A stretch of DNA of 64,000 bases from NCBI RefSeq assembly GCF_900156425.1, contig NZ_FTNO01000001.1, positions 558,001 through 622,000 of the forward strand, given 5' to 3'. The notes below the pieces were generated by a model. The model was not told the DNA's origin. It searched no databases and saw nothing but the letters and a program-made list of their open reading frames with translations. Positions 27,225-36,040 of the stretch are shown here, one piece after another. The DNA comes from Haladaptatus litoreus (GTDB taxonomy: Archaea > Halobacteriota > Halobacteria > Halobacteriales > Haladaptataceae). Made by a program: the position numbers and the translations under genes. Position 1 is the stretch's first letter; each line of letters begins with the position of its first letter.

Positions 27225-29435
27225 TCATCCACGCACTTCCCGCGAAACCCGCTCCACCGTCGCCGCCTCGTTGTTCTGTAAGTCCGCAAGGAACGAGAAC
27301 AACTCGTCGAAGTCCGAAACGCCCTCCCGTTTCAGATACTGCACGTAGCTGTGTTTGCGGTGGAAATCAGCCTCAACTTCCTCGACGCTCCTGTCAGTGC
27401 GGTCGGCGAGTCGGTGGAAGAATCGAAAGCCGATTTCACGTTCGTCATCACCCAACTGCGGATGGTCGTAGTCGAGTTGGAACGTTCCATCGTGGTCGCG
27501 CCACGCGACCGTATTCCAGTGAATCGTCGTTCCATCCTTGCGAATCGTGCCACAGCGTCCATCCAACTCGGCGAACTCGTCTTCGCTCACCAACTCCACG
27601 AGTTCGCCGACGTACCGGTTGCCATCGACGTATCGCGGGAAGACGACGAGGTCGATTTCGCGCAAGAGGTAGGCGGGAAGCCCCTGCTCCACGACGCGAT
27701 TGACGAGTTTTTCGATGTTTTCGGCGTGCGTCGTGCCAATCAACCCATGGCCCGTGTTCAGCGATTCCGCGAAGGTCTGGAACGAGGCGGGCGTGTTGAT
27801 TTCCGCGATAACCTCCACGTCCGGATTGAGGTAGTTACACTCGGTCATCAAATCGGCCATCGTCACGCGTTTGTAATCGCTCTCGTGGTCACGGGTCGTA
27901 AGCGAGACACCGGTTTCGTGGGGCAGTCGAACCTCGCGCGACCCCTCGTCGATGCTGATTGGGCGGTCGCGGTAGGGGATGAACGGCATGTGCGCATTCA
28001 TCAGCGTCGTCTTTCCGACCCCTGTCGGCCCGGAGAACAACGCGACGCCGTGCTGTTCGTACAACTGCCAGAGCAGAGTGACGATTTCTGTGGAGATGCT
28101 TCCACCGTCCAGTAAATCGACAGGCGTCATCGTGTCAGGAGCCTGCTTTCGAATCGAGATGTGTGGCCCGCCCTCCGAAATAACGGGCAGTGCGACCGCA
28201 CAGCGAATCGTTTCTTCGTCGGCAACGCCGTCAGGAGAGAGATTGACCTTTGCACTCGGATTACTGGCGTTGAGTTCGACGCCGTCCGAGGCGGCCATCT
28301 GAGTGACGACGTTGACGAACGCCGATTCGTCTTCGAACGCAAGGTTGGTGGGAATGCGCTTGCCGTGACCGATTGCGCGGCCGCGCGGAACCACCTTGAT
28401 ACGCTCACCGACGCGGTTGGCTTCGATGTCTTCTAGGAGGCCGTCCCGGATCGGAATCGTCATTTTTCCGTGGCCGACGTAGTCCCGCAGGACGTAGTAC
28501 ACCAAATCCGAGAGCCTATCGTCGGAAAATCGGTGGTCAACCGGCGGAATCGCGAGGTCGTATTCCGCCAGCGCGGTTCGGACGCGATACCGGGCGGCGT
28601 CGAGCCACGCCCTCGTGTTTCTGGCCGTGAGTCGCCGCGAGAGGAACTGTCGGGCGCGTTCGCGAACGAACGAGGAGCGGTCGTCAACGACGCCGCCGAC
28701 GTTCGTCTCCCAGATTCGCTCTTTGCACTCTTCGATGAGTCGGTCGTCGTCCGGCAGGAGATTCGGTTCGAGGACGGCGTACTTCGTCGCGAAGGAGTCG
28801 GTGCCGAGTAGGTGCTCTTGATAGACGACGACCGGGATTCGAAATTCGTCGAACTCGACGGTGTGCGTCTCGATGCGCTCGCTGGCGAACCGGGCGAGAT
28901 AGTCGGCGTCAGCCGAGAGGTCGGTGTCCGCGGGCGCGTAGTTTGCGGTGTGGACGACGAGGTGCTCGCCCGCGGCGTCGGCGACTTCGATGTGGTCGTC
29001 TAGCGCGAGTGGCGTCAGTTTGCCGAGACAGAGCAGTTCGGCCAGCGCGTGGTACTCGACGCGCCGACGACCCGCCTGCGACATGTCGGTCAGTCGGTCG
29101 ATGGCGCGCCGATACTTCGGGTCGAAACCACGCTCGACACATTCGATTGCACCCTCGCGCGTCAGCGGTCGGCGGAGATTTGCAGTTGCAAAGTGCTCTC
29201 GAATTCGGGTGAGTGCGCGTTCGTCGCTCGCGCCGAGTGTGGGGGTTCGAACGTCGTAGCGAAAGCCGTCGTCGGTTTCCCGAACCGTGGCGACGACGCC
29301 GGGATGGAGTTCGCGCTGGTCGCGCACGTCGGGGGCGTACCACGCATCGGAGTCGTCTGGTGGGATTGGCGGTGGAACTGTTTCGGGTGTGTCGCAGTCG
29401 GTAGTGATGGTGTGAAGCGAATGCGCATCGGCCAT
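27225..29435 (-). CDS. pilB: Type II/IV secretion-type pilus assembly ATPase
   Basis: A 736-residue secretion ATPase. Walker A is ALFSGPTGVGKTTLMN near residue 475, and an aspartate/histidine-box region follows (SIDEGSREVRLPHETG; VEVIAEINTPASF; GHGLIGTTHAE). A long N-terminal domain (about 1-300) is haloarchaea-specific. It powers pilin assembly with PilC. It is first gene of a seven-gene minus-strand operon. No prepilin peptidase is present in the window. Confidence 0.9.
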   Translation of the reverse strand: MADAHSLHTITTDCDTPETVPPPIPPDDSDAWYAPDVRDQRELHPGVVATVRETDDGFRYDVRTPTLGASDERALTRIREHFATANLRRPLTREGAIECVERGFDPKYRRAIDRLTDMSQAGRRRVEYHALAELLCLGKLTPLALDDHIEVADAAGEHLVVHTANYAPADTDLSADADYLARFASERIETHTVEFDEFRIPVVVYQEHLLGTDSFATKYAVLEPNLLPDDDRLIEECKERIWETNVGGVVDDRSSFVRERARQFLSRRLTARNTRAWLDAARYRVRTALAEYDLAIPPVDHRFSDDRLSDLVYYVLRDYVGHGKMTIPIRDGLLEDIEANRVGERIKVVPRGRAIGHGKRIPTNLAFEDESAFVNVVTQMAASDGVELNASNPSAKVNLSPDGVADEETIRCAVALPVISEGGPHISIRKQAPDTMTPVDLLDGGSISTEIVTLLWQLYEQHGVALFSGPTGVGKTTLMNAHMPFIPYRDRPISIDEGSREVRLPHETGVSLTTRDHESDYKRVTMADLMTECNYLNPDVEVIAEINTPASFQTFAESLNTGHGLIGTTHAENIEKLVNRVVEQGLPAYLLREIDLVVFPRYVDGNRYVGELVELVSEDEFAELDGRCGTIRKDGTTIHWNTVAWRDHDGTFQLDYDHPQLGDDEREIGFRFFHRLADRTDRSVEEVEADFHRKHSYVQYLKREGVSDFDELFSFLADLQNNEAATVERVSREVRG

Positions 29436-29592
29436 AGCGCAAAGTGGTCTGCTTTTTTAATTTAAACCTTTACAAATTGATTGTGATATGTGACTCAAAT
29501 CAGGCGCTGTGGGCTATCTTCGAAATATCCGATGTTCCGCGTAATTGCGCTGAGCGACCGATATTTATAGTATGCTGTCAGTTCTCTTCGTA

Positions 29593-29985
29593 ATGATTCG
29601 TAGAAGAGCTATCTTACTAAGTACATCTGCCGGAGTAGCTAGCCTATCCGGTTGTATCGGGCTTCACAACCGGTTGAGGGGGTGAAATAGTGATCATGCC
29701 ATAGACATTTCCAATCAAAGTGAATCCAAAGTAGAGTACGAACTGACTGTTCGGGAAGTAGGTAGCCCGGAGACCATATTTACCAAAAAAGGAACCGTGG
29801 AACCCGCAGAAAATACTCGGTTTGACAAACCCTTCGAGCGGAAAGACAGCAACTACACTGTAACAGTTCGTACAGACTCCGGGTTGTCGAAGGAACACAC
29901 GTGGGAAGAACCAGCATCCATTGATTTGCTCATTTTCCATATAAACTCTGATAAAATAGAATCTAGCGTAGTACAACCAGAATAA
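29593..29985 (+). pseudogene. Small lipoprotein gene interrupted by one in-frame TGA
   Basis: ATG 29593 opens a lipoprotein: RR near the N-terminus, then a hydrophobic stretch and lipobox LSGC (C21). Codon 31 (29683-29685) is TGA. The same frame then stays open for 99 codons to TAA at 29983-29985, giving a beta-rich domain of the haloarchaeal lipoprotein type (VEYELTVREVGSPETIFTKK...). A TATA-like element (near 29561) precedes the ATG. One nonsense mutation explains the break. The gene sits in an AT-rich pocket, which suggests transfer or decay. A sequencing error is possible. Confidence 0.75.
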
Positions 29986-30074
29986 TTCTTAACTCTTCAA
30001 TGAATATATGGAAATAATAATCAAAATAATATTGTGTGTAGCCTGTTACAACGCAACTCAGTCGTCAACCACTC

Positions 30075-31343
30075 TCACACCCGCCGAATCGTCTCCGCAA
30101 CAACCCCGACCCCAATCGGAAGCGACTCCTCTTCGATATCGAATCGGGCGGTGTGGTGCCCGTAGGGATTACTCGCGCCGATGCCGACGTAGGTCGCTTG
30201 TCCACCATTCTCCTGCACTCTCCGGATGAGGTAGGAGGCGTCTTCGCTTCCACCCATGTCGTCGCATGGGACGACTTCGTTGACTCCCTCGACCGAACTG
30301 GCCGCGTCCGCGACGGCCTCTGCGATGTCCGTGTCGGCGGTGAACGTCGTCGTTTTGCCGTACAGGCCGGTTTCCACGTCAACCTCGTGCATCTCCGCAG
30401 ACGCGGAAATGATTCGTTTCGCCCGCCCGAGCATGTACTCGTTCAACTCTGCGTCACCGCCGCGAACTTCGACGCGCATTTCGACTTCCTCCGGGATGAT
30501 GTTCTGCGGGTTCTCCGACCGCACCTGTCCGATGTTGATTCGGGTGACGCCGTCGCTGTGGCGCGGAATCGCGTAGAGGTTTTGGATGGCGGTTGCGGCG
30601 GCTTGAAGCGCGTTTCGTCCCTTTTGTGGGGCATTCCCCGCGTGGCTCGGTTCGCCGTCGAAGGTCACGTCCAACTTCGCGTTCGAAAGCGGACGTTCGA
30701 ACGCCGCGACGACGGTTCCCGTCTCGATTCCCAAGCCGAGGTGGATGGCGACGAAGTGGTCTACGTCGTCCAAATGGCCGGATTTGCTCATCGGGAGGCC
30801 GCCCCGACCACCCTCTTCGGCGGGTTGGAAGAACAGTTTCAGCGTTCCGTCGAACCCGCCGTTTCGGTCAAGTTCGCGGGCGACACCGAGGCCGATGGCG
30901 GTGTGGCCGTCGTGCCCGCAGGCGTGCATTTCGTTGGGGTGGGTGCTGACGAATCCCGCTTTCGCCGGGCGGTGGTCGTCGTCCTGTGCCTCGGTTCGTT
31001 CGAGGGCGTCCATATCGACCCGGATGCCGACGACTGGCCCGATTCCGTCGCCGTAGGTCTTCTCTGCAACGAGGCCGGTGACGCCGTCCATTCGGTCGAG
31101 ATATCTCTCGGGCGCGCCTTCCCGGCGCGCCCGTTCGATTGCGGTCAGTAGTTCGTCCTCGGGCGGGACGCCGAGTCGTTCCTCCTCGGCGACCGCATCA
31201 GTTCCGAGATGGAGTGTAAAGTCGCGCTCTGCGAGTTCGTCCGCGACGAGTGCAGTGGTCCGGAACTCCTTCCAACCGGCCTCCGGATACTGGTGCAGGT
31301 CACGGCGGAAATCGACTATCGAGGGGTGGCTACTGTCCGACAT
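30075..31343 (-). CDS. M20-family amidohydrolase (AbgA-like)
   Basis: A 422-residue metal-dependent amidohydrolase/peptidase of the aminobenzoyl-glutamate utilization (AbgA) and aminoacylase type. Metal-site motifs are VGIRVDMDAL, MHACGHDGHTA, and FQPAEEGGRGG with the general-base glutamate pair; the dimerization domain follows (DGEPSHAGNAPQKGRNAL). There is a ~50-residue insertion at 50-100 relative to short members. It hydrolyses an N-acyl amino acid or similar amide; the substrate is unknown. An inverted repeat (31109-31133) lies in the 5' part. Confidence 0.82.
   Translation of the reverse strand: MSDSSHPSIVDFRRDLHQYPEAGWKEFRTTALVADELAERDFTLHLGTDAVAEEERLGVPPEDELLTAIERARREGAPERYLDRMDGVTGLVAEKTYGDGIGPVVGIRVDMDALERTEAQDDDHRPAKAGFVSTHPNEMHACGHDGHTAIGLGVARELDRNGGFDGTLKLFFQPAEEGGRGGLPMSKSGHLDDVDHFVAIHLGLGIETGTVVAAFERPLSNAKLDVTFDGEPSHAGNAPQKGRNALQAAATAIQNLYAIPRHSDGVTRINIGQVRSENPQNIIPEEVEMRVEVRGGDAELNEYMLGRAKRIISASAEMHEVDVETGLYGKTTTFTADTDIAEAVADAASSVEGVNEVVPCDDMGGSEDASYLIRRVQENGGQATYVGIGASNPYGHHTARFDIEEESLPIGVGVVAETIRRV
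31109..31133. repeat. Perfect hairpin in amidohydrolase gene (10-bp stem, 5-nt loop)
   Basis: Arms CGGGCGCGCC and GGCGCGCCCG around TTCCC, inside the coding sequence. Confidence 0.85.
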
Positions 31344-31470
31344 GGACTGCTAACGATGGAGTACGAACAAAATCCTATGGATTACGGTAACGAGAACAGG
31401 TCGAATCGCCGTGAGACGAGGTGAATTCCGTGCTTCGAAAAATACGATTCGCCGTTGTGCCCCCGGATTC

Positions 31471-32025
31471 TCAGTGGCGACCTTCTTCGAACTCCTCGAC
31501 TACTTTGTCACAGAAGGCTGGCAAATCATCCGGATTTCTGCTGGTCACCAACCCTTGGTCGACGACGACTTCTTCGTCCACCCACTCCCCACCCGCGTTG
31601 CGGATGTCGGTCTGGAGGCTGGGATAGGCGGTGAGCGTCCGGCCTTCGACCACGTCCGCCTCGACCAGTGTCCACGGTCCGTGGCAGATGACGCCGATTG
31701 GTTTGCCCGCCTCGGCGAACTTTCGGACCAGACTCACGGCGTCCTCGTCGGCGCGGAGTTTGTCGGCACCGACCGCACCGCCCGGAATGAGCAGTGCGTC
31801 GTACTCGTTCGCGGAGATCTCGGAGAAGGTTCGTTCGACTTCGAACGTATCCCCGGGTTCGAGGTCGTTGTTGACCGCCTGCACCTCGCCGGTTTCGGCG
31901 CTGACGACATCGACGCTGGCACCGGCATCCTCGACTGCTTCTTTCGGTTCGGTGAACTCGACCTGTTCGGTTCCCTGCGGCGCGATGAAAATCGCGACTG
32001 TCGTATCGGAAAGTGTGTCTGTCAT
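31471..32025 (-). CDS. DJ-1/PfpI-family protein
   Basis: A 184-residue DJ-1/PfpI protein, with nucleophile cysteine C114 in GVICHGPWTL (Cys-His pair) and a conserved glutamate near the N-terminus (GTEQVEF). The closest known types are PfpI/YhbO-like protein-deglycation or stress proteins. The frame opens 41 codons earlier, but ATG 32025 fits the family start. It is a single gene between the amidohydrolase and the MFS transporter. Confidence 0.85.
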   Translation of the reverse strand: MTDTLSDTTVAIFIAPQGTEQVEFTEPKEAVEDAGASVDVVSAETGEVQAVNNDLEPGDTFEVERTFSEISANEYDALLIPGGAVGADKLRADEDAVSLVRKFAEAGKPIGVICHGPWTLVEADVVEGRTLTAYPSLQTDIRNAGGEWVDEEVVVDQGLVTSRNPDDLPAFCDKVVEEFEEGRH

Positions 32026-32089
32026 CGTATTCCCCCACGAAGTTTGGACTTCACAAATTCGCTTAGCTATTGTGGCAATCGATTTTACC

Positions 32090-33319
32090 TCACTCCGCGG
32101 AGGTCGTTTTCGTCTCCTCTGAACCTTGACCCTGTTCGATGCGATCACCGAGTCGATAGACGGCGCGGAACGCGACCAGCGCGATGCCGACTTCGAGCAG
32201 TCCCGTAACGGTAAATGCCGTCTCGAACCCGAGGCTGTCGGCGAGGCCGCCGCCGACGAGGAACCCGGTCAGAAATCCGAGGCTCCCGAACGCGTTGAAT
32301 CCCGCCATTGCGACTCCCCGGTCGCTGTCGGGGGCAATATCGGTGACGAGCGCCATCGTCGCGGGGGAGACGAACGCGCCACAGACGCCGACGGCGACCA
32401 TCGCGGCACCCGCGAGGACGACCGTCGGTGCGAATCCAACCGCGATGACGGTGATGCCGTAGCAAATCGACCCGACGACGACCGGGATGAATCGCCCGAT
32501 TCGGTCCGACAGTCGCCCCATCGGATACTGAAGCAGGGCGAACGGGGCGAAAAAGAGCATGAGCATGAGTCCTGTCGCACCCGCATCCAAGCCGAACTCG
32601 GTTTGGAAGTAGAGCGTGCCGACCAGCGCGAAAAAGCCCGCCGTGAGTCGGTCGATGAAGCCGAAGGCGTAGGGAATCGACAGTTCGGGCTTGTCGCGGA
32701 GTCGCGCCAGCGCAGTTGCGACGGTCGCCCGAGATTCCGATGGTACGCGGTCGGGGGTCGGAACCGCCAGCAGGGCAGTTCCGACCATGAGGACGCTCGC
32801 GGCGAGGAGCGGCGTAGTCGGGTGAATTTCGGCGAGTTGGCCACCGATTGGCGCGCCCATCGCCGTTCCGAGGCCGATGGCGATTCCGGCCGCGCCCATG
32901 TTTCTGCCGTGGCCGCCGCGCAAATCCATCAGCATGGTCATCGACAGCGAGAACGCGGCGATAGTCGCGGCACCCTGCACGACTCTCAGTGCCAGCACCG
33001 CGCTGAACGGGAGGCCGAGGGTCGGGGCCGCGGCGAGCGCGGCGTATCCGGCGGAGCCGCCGAGCGCACCCGCGACGATGAACGGGACGCGTTTTCCGAA
33101 ACGGTCGCTCAGGTACCCCCAAATCCCCGCACAAATCACGAACGCGGCGAACTCGGCGACGAGGAACCACGTTCCGCCGTTGAGTTGTTCGCTCGCGCCG
33201 AGATGGACGACGAGGTCGGGTACGCCTGGATAGAGGAGTACCTGTGCGAGCAGTACCGACCATATCACTGCGGCGAGGCGGACGCGCTCGCCGCGGACGC
33301 CGGGGAGCATCCGACCCAT
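32090..33319 (-). CDS. MFS transporter
   Basis: A 409-residue major-facilitator protein with 12 predicted membrane segments. The conserved loop 2-3 motif GYLSDRFGKRVPF appears after segment 2 and again as a weaker form (GRLSDRIGRFIPV) after segment 8. This is the drug/proton antiporter (DHA)-like pattern. The substrate cannot be predicted. ATG 33319 is chosen; the upstream frame extension runs into the broken gene at 33457. Confidence 0.85.
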   Translation of the reverse strand: MGRMLPGVRGERVRLAAVIWSVLLAQVLLYPGVPDLVVHLGASEQLNGGTWFLVAEFAAFVICAGIWGYLSDRFGKRVPFIVAGALGGSAGYAALAAAPTLGLPFSAVLALRVVQGAATIAAFSLSMTMLMDLRGGHGRNMGAAGIAIGLGTAMGAPIGGQLAEIHPTTPLLAASVLMVGTALLAVPTPDRVPSESRATVATALARLRDKPELSIPYAFGFIDRLTAGFFALVGTLYFQTEFGLDAGATGLMLMLFFAPFALLQYPMGRLSDRIGRFIPVVVGSICYGITVIAVGFAPTVVLAGAAMVAVGVCGAFVSPATMALVTDIAPDSDRGVAMAGFNAFGSLGFLTGFLVGGGLADSLGFETAFTVTGLLEVGIALVAFRAVYRLGDRIEQGQGSEETKTTSAE

Positions 33320-33456
33320 CGTTCGTAGTTGGAACTGTGGTCGGAAAATCCTATCTACATTCCTGCGTGACGGTAGTTGGGAGTGTGTTGCGGTCGTTTG
33401 CGGCACCGTGTTCTTTCCGTGAGAGTTTCGATTGTTCGGCTGTCGAGAAAGAGGCG

Positions 33457-33656
33457 TTAGTGCTCTTGGTCGGAAAACACGAACCAAAACACGAGTCCCA
33501 TCGAGATACCGAATGCCGTTCCCATTGACCCCCAAAGCAACACGTTTTCAAGGAAAATCCCATCGAATACGCGATACTCCCACCGATTCCGGCCCCAAAC
33601 GCCATGAAAACACCGAGCAATGTGTCGCTGTCCAGTTCATCCCACGCTTCGGTCAT
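33457..33656 (-). pseudogene. Small membrane protein gene with a one-base frameshift
   Basis: From ATG 33656 the frame reads MTEAWDELDSDTLLGVF and a first membrane segment. Shortly after IAYSMG it loses sense. Shifting frame by one base gives a second membrane segment with a normal ending (FLENVLLWGSMG, then FGISMGLVFWFVFSDQEH and TAA at 33457-33459). The slip is near 33549-33556, in GGATTTTCC on the coding strand, and fits loss of one base. Intact it would be about 66 residues with two membrane segments. It could be a real pseudogene or a sequencing error. Confidence 0.65.
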
Positions 33657-33901
33657 GAATCCGGTCTGGTCTGAACTAGCATAACGATATGCACTTTTCC
33701 GAGATTGAAATTTCTATTCTGTCGGTCGTGTCTGTTACCCATTGGCATCGAGAAACTGTCTTCGAAACGACTGGTCGTCGCCTTTTTCTCGGGAACGATT
33801 GCTGTAGGAGCGACTAGAAACCTCCCGTACGAACAGTACCAAATCGTTTAGTAAGAAAATTTAATGCCAATCATTGTTTCGATATATTTGGGATTGAAAA
33901 A

Positions 33902-34501
33902 ATGACTGACAAAAGTAACACGGACGGACTGAACCGACGAACGCTGATGAAAAAAGCTGCGACGACCGCCGTGGTCGGCGCTGGCGTGGCCGCCGCCAGC
34001 GGTAGTGCGAGTGCCAAGCCGACGCTGGAAGAGCAGTACGCAGACCCGATTCGAACCGAATCTCTGTTCGCAGAGCACGCAGGCGACCTCATGGCGATGC
34101 TGTCGAAGGACGGTCTGCTCCAGAGTGCCGACGTGTATTCGGAAGTTCACACCCGGAAAACCGTCGGGTTCAGCGACATCGCCAAGAAAAACGAGGGGAC
34201 GACTTTCTTGAAGGGAGTTTCTGGGCGGGCAGACGAAATCGTCAGCGTCCGAAACGTCGAGGACGGCGTCGTGAGTATCACCGTCGAACCGGAAACCGGT
34301 CGCGCGTACGCTTTCCACGAACCCGAGAGTTCCGATAAAACGTTCCTCTACAACCCGGACATCGGAACGCAGGCAATCGACACGCAAGCGTGTAACACGG
34401 ACTGTTTCTGTTCGCCAGTCATCTGTGAAAACACTCGCTCGGCGGAGTGTGAAACCTGTTGTGACGGCGATTGCCAGACGAACTACTTCTGTAACTGCTA
34501 A
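33902..34501 (+). CDS. Tat-exported protein with C-terminal cysteine-rich peptide (halocin-like candidate)
   Basis: A 199-residue protein. A Tat signal (NRRTLMKKA, residues 11-19, then an alanine-rich hydrophobic stretch ending near A38) leads into an acidic middle domain (about 40-155). Residues 164-199 contain ten cysteines (164, 168, 170, 175, 183, 186, 187, 191, 197, 199), including a CC pair, and end the protein. The layout, a Tat leader, a spacer or immunity-like domain and a cysteine-rich tail, recalls the halocin C8 precursor, but I see no direct match. A TATA-like CGATATATTT about 25 nt upstream of the ATG suggests a leaderless transcript. Confidence 0.65.
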   Translation: MTDKSNTDGLNRRTLMKKAATTAVVGAGVAAASGSASAKPTLEEQYADPIRTESLFAEHAGDLMAMLSKDGLLQSADVYSEVHTRKTVGFSDIAKKNEGTTFLKGVSGRADEIVSVRNVEDGVVSITVEPETGRAYAFHEPESSDKTFLYNPDIGTQAIDTQACNTDCFCSPVICENTRSAECETCCDGDCQTNYFCNC

Positions 34502-34550
34502 CGACCGCAGTTCGATTTTTTGCGCCAGTGCGAACGACCGGTTCGGTCGA

Positions 34551-35183
34551 TTAGACGCCCGGCCGTTCTTCGAGCGCGAGCGCAACACCGAACCAAACGA
34601 GAACGCTGGCGCTCGCGTACCGAAGCACGTTTCGAACGCGCTGGCGCTCGGTTATCATCCGGCGCGCCCTGCTTGAAAAGACGGCGAGAATCGCTTGATA
34701 GCAAAAGCCGAGCGTTCCGAACAGGACACCGAGGGTAAAGATTTGGAGGCCGAAACTGCCGCTCGGACGGACAAACTGCGGGAGGAAGGCGAGGAAGAAG
34801 ACGGCGACTTTCGGATTGAGGACGTTGATGGTAAACGCCTGCCGGAACGATTCGCCGTGTGTTTGACTGTCCGTTTCGGGCGCGATTTCGAACTCCTCGC
34901 GGTTGCGCAGGGTTTCGATGCCGAGGTAGACGAGGTACGCCGCGCCGACGATTTTGACGGCGGTGAACGCGAGTGCGGACGCTTTCAGCACCGCCGACAG
35001 ACCGAGGACGGCGGCGGTGGTGTGGACGAGACACCCGGTGGAGGTTCCCGCAGCGGCGGCAACGCCAGCGGTTCGGCCATCGCTGACGCTTCGTTTCAAC
35101 GTGTAGATGCTGTCAGGGCCGGGCGCGACGTTCAGCGCGAGGGCGGCCGGAACGAAGGCGAGCAAAACGCTCGGCTCTATCAT
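34551..35183 (-). CDS. LysE/RhtB-family amino acid exporter
   Basis: A 210-residue membrane protein with five or six hydrophobic segments. The family N-terminal motif is PGPDSIYTLKRSVSDGRTAG and a conserved NPKVAVFFLAFLPQF lies in the middle. It exports amino acids such as homoserine, threonine or lysine; the exact substrate is unknown. It is convergent with the cysteine-rich protein gene. The micro-gene at 35235 lies upstream on the same strand, 51 nt away. Confidence 0.85.
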   Translation of the reverse strand: MIEPSVLLAFVPAALALNVAPGPDSIYTLKRSVSDGRTAGVAAAAGTSTGCLVHTTAAVLGLSAVLKASALAFTAVKIVGAAYLVYLGIETLRNREEFEIAPETDSQTHGESFRQAFTINVLNPKVAVFFLAFLPQFVRPSGSFGLQIFTLGVLFGTLGFCYQAILAVFSSRARRMITERQRVRNVLRYASASVLVWFGVALALEERPGV

Positions 35184-35234
35184 ATGCCATGGATGACGAC
35201 CGACGACATAAACGTGGGGTTGACTGTCGTTGTT

Positions 35235-35375
35235 CTACGATTTCTCATCGGTGGATTCGCTGTTCTGTTCGTCCTCCGAATCCGCCGTTGTCTCCTCGTC
35301 CGGGCCTCCGAACAGACCGAAGTGGACGTAGGCCCACGCTTTCGCGCGCTTTTTTCGCGTCGTTTTCGATTTCAT
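35235..35375 (-). CDS. 46-residue micro-protein behind an iron box
   Basis: ATG 35375 to TAG 35235 on the minus strand encodes 46 residues: a basic start (KSKTTRKKRAKAWAYVHFGL), a short GLFGGPDEE hinge and an acidic tail (DSEDEQNSESTDEKS). The split charge pattern and the haloarchaeal acidic tail suggest a real gene. I do not recognise the family. An iron-box palindrome lies 38 bp upstream of its start, so iron regulation is likely. It could be co-transcribed with the LysE-type exporter. Confidence 0.6.
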   Translation of the reverse strand: MKSKTTRKKRAKAWAYVHFGLFGGPDEETTADSEDEQNSESTDEKS

Positions 35376-35412
35376 GGTTCCCCCTGTCGATTCGCGCTTC
35401 GATACTCCTTCG

Positions 35413-35430
35413 TTTTAGGCCAACCTAAAA
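35413..35430. promoter_or_regulatory. Iron box 3 (DtxR/IdeR-like operator)
   Basis: Palindrome TTTTAGG-CCAA-CCTAAAA, seven-base arms. It has the same TTAGG/CCTAA half-sites and four-base spacer as the two boxes before the siderophore operon, with longer arms. It lies between the divergent micro-protein gene and the gene at 35543. Confidence 0.75.
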
Positions 35431-35542
35431 CTTTTGTCGGGAGATGAGTTCGGACGAAACGGAATCCCCGCTTCGGTTTCGTTCACCGTCGAGCCACAAA
35501 AGACACCCTTCCGCACGGATTGGTCTAACACGGACCCCGACA

Positions 35543-36016
35543 ATGTCAGGCACGGATTCCGAAGACCAACTGGGATTCGACCAGAACGTCGATTATCTCG
35601 GACGCGCGATACGCGCCCTCGTTCCGCAGTGGGTCGCTCGAAGGAGCATCACGGCCAGCGTTACGACCGACGAATCCCGGTACGAAGTCGGCGACGAGAT
35701 ACGAATCACGGTCACGTTCGAGAACCGACTGCCGATTCCGATGGTCGTGGAGACGCCGCGACAGCGACTCTGGGGATGGGACGTGAACGGTGAACTGGAA
35801 GCCAGCGACGAAGCCTACTACCTCCGCAACCAGCCGAACGTGTTCTACTTTCGTGCGCGAGAAAAAAAGCGAACCCACGTGCGGTGGGACGGGCGATTCG
35901 AGCGAAGCGACGAATCGTCCCGTCTCCCCGCCGAACCCGGTGAGTACACGATTGGCGCGTATCTCGCGACCGAGGACGAAAAACCGCGCGACGAGACGAC
36001 AATCACTCTCCGATAG
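35543..36016 (+). CDS. Small beta-domain protein (BsuPI/DUF-like), iron-box associated
   Basis: A 157-residue soluble protein. After a basic amphipathic segment (YLGRAIRALVPQWVARRS) it has an immunoglobulin-like beta pattern (ITVTFENRLPIPMVVETP ... WDGRF ... LPAEPGEYTIGAYL) similar to the intracellular proteinase-inhibitor (BsuPI) fold. No signal peptide is present. An in-frame ATG at 35444 would add 33 low-complexity residues; ATG 35543 is preferred. Iron box 3 is 113 bp upstream (14 bp if the early ATG is used). Confidence 0.55.
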   Translation: MSGTDSEDQLGFDQNVDYLGRAIRALVPQWVARRSITASVTTDESRYEVGDEIRITVTFENRLPIPMVVETPRQRLWGWDVNGELEASDEAYYLRNQPNVFYFRAREKKRTHVRWDGRFERSDESSRLPAEPGEYTIGAYLATEDEKPRDETTITLR

Positions 36017-36040
36017 CGGAACGGAGACGGGAAAAAGGAA

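Noticed and set aside
32126..33328. A 400-codon plus-strand frame opposite the MFS transporter gene
   Set aside because: The product is almost all R, E, D, H and G with no hydrophobic core, while the opposite strand encodes a 12-segment transporter.
33705..33848. A plus-strand frame reading LSSKRLVVAFFSGTIAVGATRNLPYEQYQIV before a stop
   Set aside because: It looks peptide-like but has only a TTG start and no recognisable family. It may be a remnant but cannot be supported.
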